A DNA stretch of 35,326 nucleotides from IMG/VR virus record IMGVR_UViG_3300017727_002787, positions 1 through 35,326 of that record. The stretch is one strand, 5' to 3'. A program made the translations under genes and the position numbers. Position 1 is the first letter of the stretch. Each line of letters begins with the position of its first letter. The stretch comes from a virus. Positions 31,831 through 35,326 of this stretch are shown here, piece by piece. Under the pieces are notes generated by a model, which was given only the letters and a program-made list of their open reading frames with translations, searched no databases and was not told the DNA's origin.

Positions 31831-32796
31831 ATGAAAACAGTTAATATCTTATTTGTAACAACACAATATCGTGTTGGCGAACGGATATATCCTATTATTT
31901 CTGAATTATCAAAATATTATAATTTAGATTTAATGAAGTTGTATCAAATGAATTCGTCTTATCAATGGCCAGGAGATATTGATTTAAGAAATCAGTTTGA
32001 TACAAAATATTTACAGTATTTTAATAATGTATATACGAGTATAAACACAAACTATGATAAATATGATTTAATTATTACAGATGATAATCGCCAATTTAAT
32101 GGGTTATCAGAAATATATCAACGTAAAAAATGTTTAGTATTAGCATGTAGCCATGGAGTTACGGAACACGACTATGAAACAAAAAATGTTGGTAAATCAT
32201 ATGATAGATGTTTTGTCTTCGGCCGAAAAGAAGTTAAACACAATCACCAAATACCAATTGGCATACCTGCAAATGATATACTAAAAACATATTCGAATAT
32301 TGAAAAAAAACATATACTAGTTATCATTAACTACTTAGGACATGAAGGACAAATATCTACTGGTAATGGTACTTTTTTTAAACTATTTGATAAACAAGTT
32401 TTTGATTCAATTGATTTATTATCACTACAACAACAAAGTAGATATCCTATAGTGATAAAATTAAAATCTAGAATTGGACTTAATATGCAAAAAAATAAAC
32501 AATACTTAAATAGCATATTACCCAAAAGTTTAGATTACAGTATTGTGTATGATGTAGAGGACGATAACAAATTAATTGCTCAAAGTGTAGAAGTATATAG
32601 TGCTCCTAGTACCTTAGCCTTAAAACCTATACAATTAGGAATACCAACTACATTGATTCCAGGTACAGGCCAAACAGGTATTTTTTATGATTATGAAACT
32701 AATGAAAACTTTATCGAAGATACGTTAGAGGGCGGTAAAGATTTTAATAGTACTCAATGTTTTTTAAATTATATAAAAGGATGTATAAATGAATAA
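31831..32796 (+). CDS. Glycosyltransferase-like protein (GT-B-like, weak)
   Basis: A 321-residue protein placed in the glycan island. VNILFVTTQYRVGERIYPII looks like a GT-B N-terminal strand, LACSHGVTEHDYE like the acceptor HG region of glycerol/sugar phosphotransferases, and SAPSTLALKPIQLGIPTTLIPG like the donor-side 'S..ST...A...G.P....' motif of UDP-sugar or CDP-glycerol transferases. No single motif is diagnostic. It overlaps the next gene by 8 nt. Confidence 0.5.
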   Translation: MKTVNILFVTTQYRVGERIYPIISELSKYYNLDLMKLYQMNSSYQWPGDIDLRNQFDTKYLQYFNNVYTSINTNYDKYDLIITDDNRQFNGLSEIYQRKKCLVLACSHGVTEHDYETKNVGKSYDRCFVFGRKEVKHNHQIPIGIPANDILKTYSNIEKKHILVIINYLGHEGQISTGNGTFFKLFDKQVFDSIDLLSLQQQSRYPIVIKLKSRIGLNMQKNKQYLNSILPKSLDYSIVYDVEDDNKLIAQSVEVYSAPSTLALKPIQLGIPTTLIPGTGQTGIFYDYETNENFIEDTLEGGKDFNSTQCFLNYIKGCINE

Positions 32797-33751
32797 AGAT
32801 AATCTAATAATATATGTATCTTCTAGAAATAACTATGATATGCTAGAAGGCGAAGTATTAAACAATATTAATACTGAAGGATTTGAGTTTATAAATGTTG
32901 ATGATCAATCTTGTGATGCTGAAATCGAAAAGGGTAAAACTATTTGCAAAAATCACAATATTGTTTTTCTAGAAAATAAATCTAGAGGTGTTCAAATGGC
33001 TACCCAAACATTAGTTGATTTTATTAATGAAAACAGACCTAACTGTAAGTGGATAATATGTTTTCAGCATGATCATTATCCATTAACTAAAGATTTCTTT
33101 TGTTCTATAAGTAATCGAATACAAGAAAATTTATTAGACAATTTTGGACTTATAGGATTCAATGTATTAGATAAAGGTAATTACACCGGAGATTCATACA
33201 ATAGATTTACACAAGGCGAATCACCATTAGGTATGATTGGAATGTGTCATTTATCCATTCATGACAGAACTAGTAGATGGTTATGTCCGAGACAACAAGG
33301 TCAGTTATTAAAACAAGATATTTGGAAAACGCCATTTATAGTAGAATTTCCAATGTGGGCATCAGTTGGAATCAATATTGATAAATGGAATAAGGTTATC
33401 AAACCTACAACTGATTATCATTTTCACTTATGGTTACCCGATATTGCTATGCAATTTAATTATAAAAATTATCCATGTTTAATATTGCCTGATTTGTATA
33501 CGTTAAACGATCAACAATTAAAAACAAAATATGGTATAGATCAATCGTCTGCACCGGGAGCAAGAAGAGGTAATGAATATCATTTTGGAAAATATTCTAA
33601 TTTTGATGCATGGACAGAAAGATGGGGTTGGTACTATGAAGATATAGTAAATGATTTCGAACAAATAAAAGATAATTACAAAGATACATTAATATGGGAC
33701 TATTATCATCACGATATATCATCCGGCCCATTAAAAAGTTTTAATATATGA
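32789..33751 (+). CDS. Glycosyltransferase-like protein (GT-A/GT2-like, weak)
   Basis: A 320-residue protein. LIIYVSSRNNYDMLEGEV and FINVDDQSCDAEIE resemble a GT2 entry (V-D-D-x-S), and IICFQHDHYPLTKDF holds a D-H-Y in the place of DxD. MGRs of the family usually follow with an acceptor part like GVNIDKWNK and WTERWGWYYED. The fit is plausible but incomplete. It overlaps the SDR gene by 4 nt, so it belongs to the same unit. Confidence 0.55.
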   Translation: MNKDNLIIYVSSRNNYDMLEGEVLNNINTEGFEFINVDDQSCDAEIEKGKTICKNHNIVFLENKSRGVQMATQTLVDFINENRPNCKWIICFQHDHYPLTKDFFCSISNRIQENLLDNFGLIGFNVLDKGNYTGDSYNRFTQGESPLGMIGMCHLSIHDRTSRWLCPRQQGQLLKQDIWKTPFIVEFPMWASVGINIDKWNKVIKPTTDYHFHLWLPDIAMQFNYKNYPCLILPDLYTLNDQQLKTKYGIDQSSAPGARRGNEYHFGKYSNFDAWTERWGWYYEDIVNDFEQIKDNYKDTLIWDYYHHDISSGPLKSFNI

Positions 33752-34701
33752 AAATATTAGTTACAGGAGCTGCAGGATTAATCGGTAGTCATACAACAGA
33801 TCTATTAATTGAAGCAGGACATATGGTTGATGGAATTGACGACTTATCATATGGGACTTTAAATAATTTGTCAGATGCTATAAAAAATAAAAATTTTAAA
33901 TTTATACATGACAAAGTAGAAAATATTGACAAATATAAAACAAAATATGATGTTATATATCATTTTGCATCATTAAAAAAAGCATGGGATGGTAGTGTGT
34001 TGTCTGCAGATATATTAGATACAAATTATCATATGACTAAGATTTTAGTTCAACGTTGTTTGCAACATAAAACTAAGTTTATATTTGCATCTACTAGTGA
34101 TATATACGGTAATTCAAAAACATTTTGCGAAGATGACAACATAACAATGGGTGCTCCTACTAATGTTCGATATTCATATGCTTTATCAAAATGGTATAGT
34201 GAACAACACATACTAAATACCTTTCAACAACAAGGATTAGAGTGCACCGTGATACGTATCTTTGGATGTGCTTCTAAACGGTCTTCAACAACATGGAGTG
34301 GAGGACATATTCCATTATTTGCTAAATTATCATCTCAAGGTAAAGACATTGTAATACATGGTGATGGATTGCAAACTAGATCAATTTCTCACGCAAATGA
34401 TATAGCATCTGGCTTTGTAAGTATTTTAAATAATCAACAAACAACAAATGGTGAAATTATAAATTTAGGAACCGATGAACAAACTACAGTAAAATTTACT
34501 GCGGAATATATTAATAATTATTTTAAAAATCAATCAGACATAATATTTGTCCCAGCTGAAAAAATATTTGGAAATTATCAAGAAATATTAGTTAGATTTG
34601 CTAATATTACAAAGGCAGAAAAATTGCTAGATTATAAAATTAGAAAAAACACAAACGAAGTAATTCAGGAAATTTGTTTAAACATACAAAATAAAAAATG
34701 A
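33748..34701 (+). CDS. Extended SDR NAD-dependent sugar epimerase/dehydratase
   Basis: A 317-residue protein with G7-x2-G10-L-I-G13 (KILVTGAAGLIGSH), a YHFASLKK segment, SSD in ASTSDIYGN (catalytic Ser/Thr), and YSYALSKWYSEQ (Tyr-x3-Lys). This is the GalE/RmlB-like fold for nucleotide sugars. It is a second, different copy from that at 30966, so the island probably makes more than one sugar or a two-step product. Overlaps both neighbours by 4 nt. Confidence 0.87.
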   Translation: MKILVTGAAGLIGSHTTDLLIEAGHMVDGIDDLSYGTLNNLSDAIKNKNFKFIHDKVENIDKYKTKYDVIYHFASLKKAWDGSVLSADILDTNYHMTKILVQRCLQHKTKFIFASTSDIYGNSKTFCEDDNITMGAPTNVRYSYALSKWYSEQHILNTFQQQGLECTVIRIFGCASKRSSTTWSGGHIPLFAKLSSQGKDIVIHGDGLQTRSISHANDIASGFVSILNNQQTTNGEIINLGTDEQTTVKFTAEYINNYFKNQSDIIFVPAEKIFGNYQEILVRFANITKAEKLLDYKIRKNTNEVIQEICLNIQNKK

Positions 34702-35326
34702 AAATAGCAGTAATAACACCAGTATATCATTTAGACGGAATCGTACAATTACTTATAAATAAAAGTGACGAGTTATATCTTCGTGAAGAATCATCAAAAG
34801 AACAAGTTAGAAATTTACTATTAAAACGTAATATTGATACTATAGTTTGTAATCCAAATCAACAAACATATAAAATTGATGAAGAGCTACTACAAGGAAC
34901 CAATGTTAACTTAATCAATACATGTTCAACTGGTATGAATCATATCGACGTTGAATATTGTAAGAAACAAAACATTAAAATTTTGTCTTTAACTAAAGAT
35001 TATGAATTAATTAAACAGTTACCATCAACATCTGAATTAGCATTTGGACTGATGTTGTCATTGTTACGAAGTATACCACAAAGCAAACAACATGTTTCTG
35101 AATATAATTGGGACTATATACCATTTATAGGACGAGAAGTTAAATCATTAACAATAGGTATCATTGGTTACGGTCGATTAGGAAAGATGATGTATAATTA
35201 TTGCAAAGCTTTTGGAGCTAATGTAAAAGTATATGATCCATATAAACGAGATGAAATGGATGATGCATTTTTACTTAATACGTATTGCGAGTTAACAGAT
35301 ATGTTCAAACAATGTGATGTTATATC
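34698..35326 (+). CDS. D-2-hydroxyacid dehydrogenase-like protein, 3' end cut by window
   Basis: Starts ATGA-overlapped with the SDR stop and runs to the last base with no stop (209 codons visible). NTCSTGMNHIDVEYCKK is the N-terminal signature of the D-isomer-specific 2-hydroxyacid dehydrogenases, and LTIGIIGYGRLGKMM is the NAD-binding G-x-G-x2-G start of the second domain. The catalytic Arg/His region lies beyond the window. Members include D-lactate, phosphoglycerate and glyoxylate dehydrogenases. Which it is cannot be told from this part. Confidence 0.8.
   Translation, partial: MKIAVITPVYHLDGIVQLLINKSDELYLREESSKEQVRNLLLKRNIDTIVCNPNQQTYKIDEELLQGTNVNLINTCSTGMNHIDVEYCKKQNIKILSLTKDYELIKQLPSTSELAFGLMLSLLRSIPQSKQHVSEYNWDYIPFIGREVKSLTIGIIGYGRLGKMMYNYCKAFGANVKVYDPYKRDEMDDAFLLNTYCELTDMFKQCDVI

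Noticed and set aside
1-35326. tRNA genes or CRISPR array
   Set aside because: No cloverleaf-like GC-rich runs or regularly spaced direct repeats were seen by eye. A tRNAscan or CRISPR finder run would be needed to exclude degenerate ones.

Overview
The window is a gene-dense, strongly AT-rich piece of a tailed-phage (Caudoviricetes) genome with a T4-type replication core. It holds about 44 supported or possible genes, all on the + strand. Most are packed with 4-29 nt overlaps or gaps of only a few dozen bases. No gap exceeds about 110 bases; the longest (5353-5458) precedes the ssDNA-binding-protein gene. I saw no tRNA, rRNA, CRISPR array or insertion sequence. A partial gene runs off each end.

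The T4-like identity rests on one collinear set: gp32-like SSB, UvsX recombinase, RNase H/5'-3' exonuclease, gp41-like helicase, family B DNA polymerase (gp43), sliding clamp (gp45) and clamp loader (gp44 and gp62). No gp61 primase, UvsW/UvsY, gp46/47 or ligase is visible here. The host is uncertain. Two small proteins after nrdJ resemble families I associate with Bacteroidota (an Hc1/histone-H1-like protein and a DUF5522-like Cys-rich protein), so a Bacteroidota host is a reasonable guess. Shine-Dalgarno-like sequences precede only some genes.

Layout. 1-1445: end of a virion/baseplate-like module. 1470-5352: a compact family A polymerase-like protein, a putative PD-(D/E)XK nuclease, an unknown protein and a ParB-like-domain protein. 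5459-9861: SSB, UvsX, RNase H, helicase, closed by a clear rho-independent terminator. 9955-15314: nucleotide and cofactor module with class II ribonucleotide reductase, the two small Bacteroidota-like proteins, FolE, QueD, a membrane protein, QueE, thioredoxin, GroES and a small membrane protein. 15315-17831: DNA polymerase. 17867-21460: a chain of five overlapping genes ending in a DpdA-like DNA transglycosylase. 21473-24937: clamp, dUTPase, clamp loader and small accessory proteins. 24930-27547: DUF2452-like, Api92-like, a Cas4/AddB-like Fe-S nuclease and a SLOG-like protein. 27577-35326: a sugar-metabolism and glycosyltransferase island (four or five transferases, two SDR epimerases, a 2-hydroxyacid dehydrogenase cut by the window end).

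How they work together: class II NrdJ (probably re-reduced by thioredoxin) and dUTPase supply dNTPs. FolE, QueD and QueE make 7-carboxy-7-deazaguanine from GTP. DpdA is expected to insert a deazaguanine into DNA, which would protect the phage from host restriction. The most interesting points are the deazaguanine system without a visible QueC, the co-transcribed nucleotidyltransferase and glycosyltransferase directly upstream of dpdA, and a second, shortened family A DNA polymerase.
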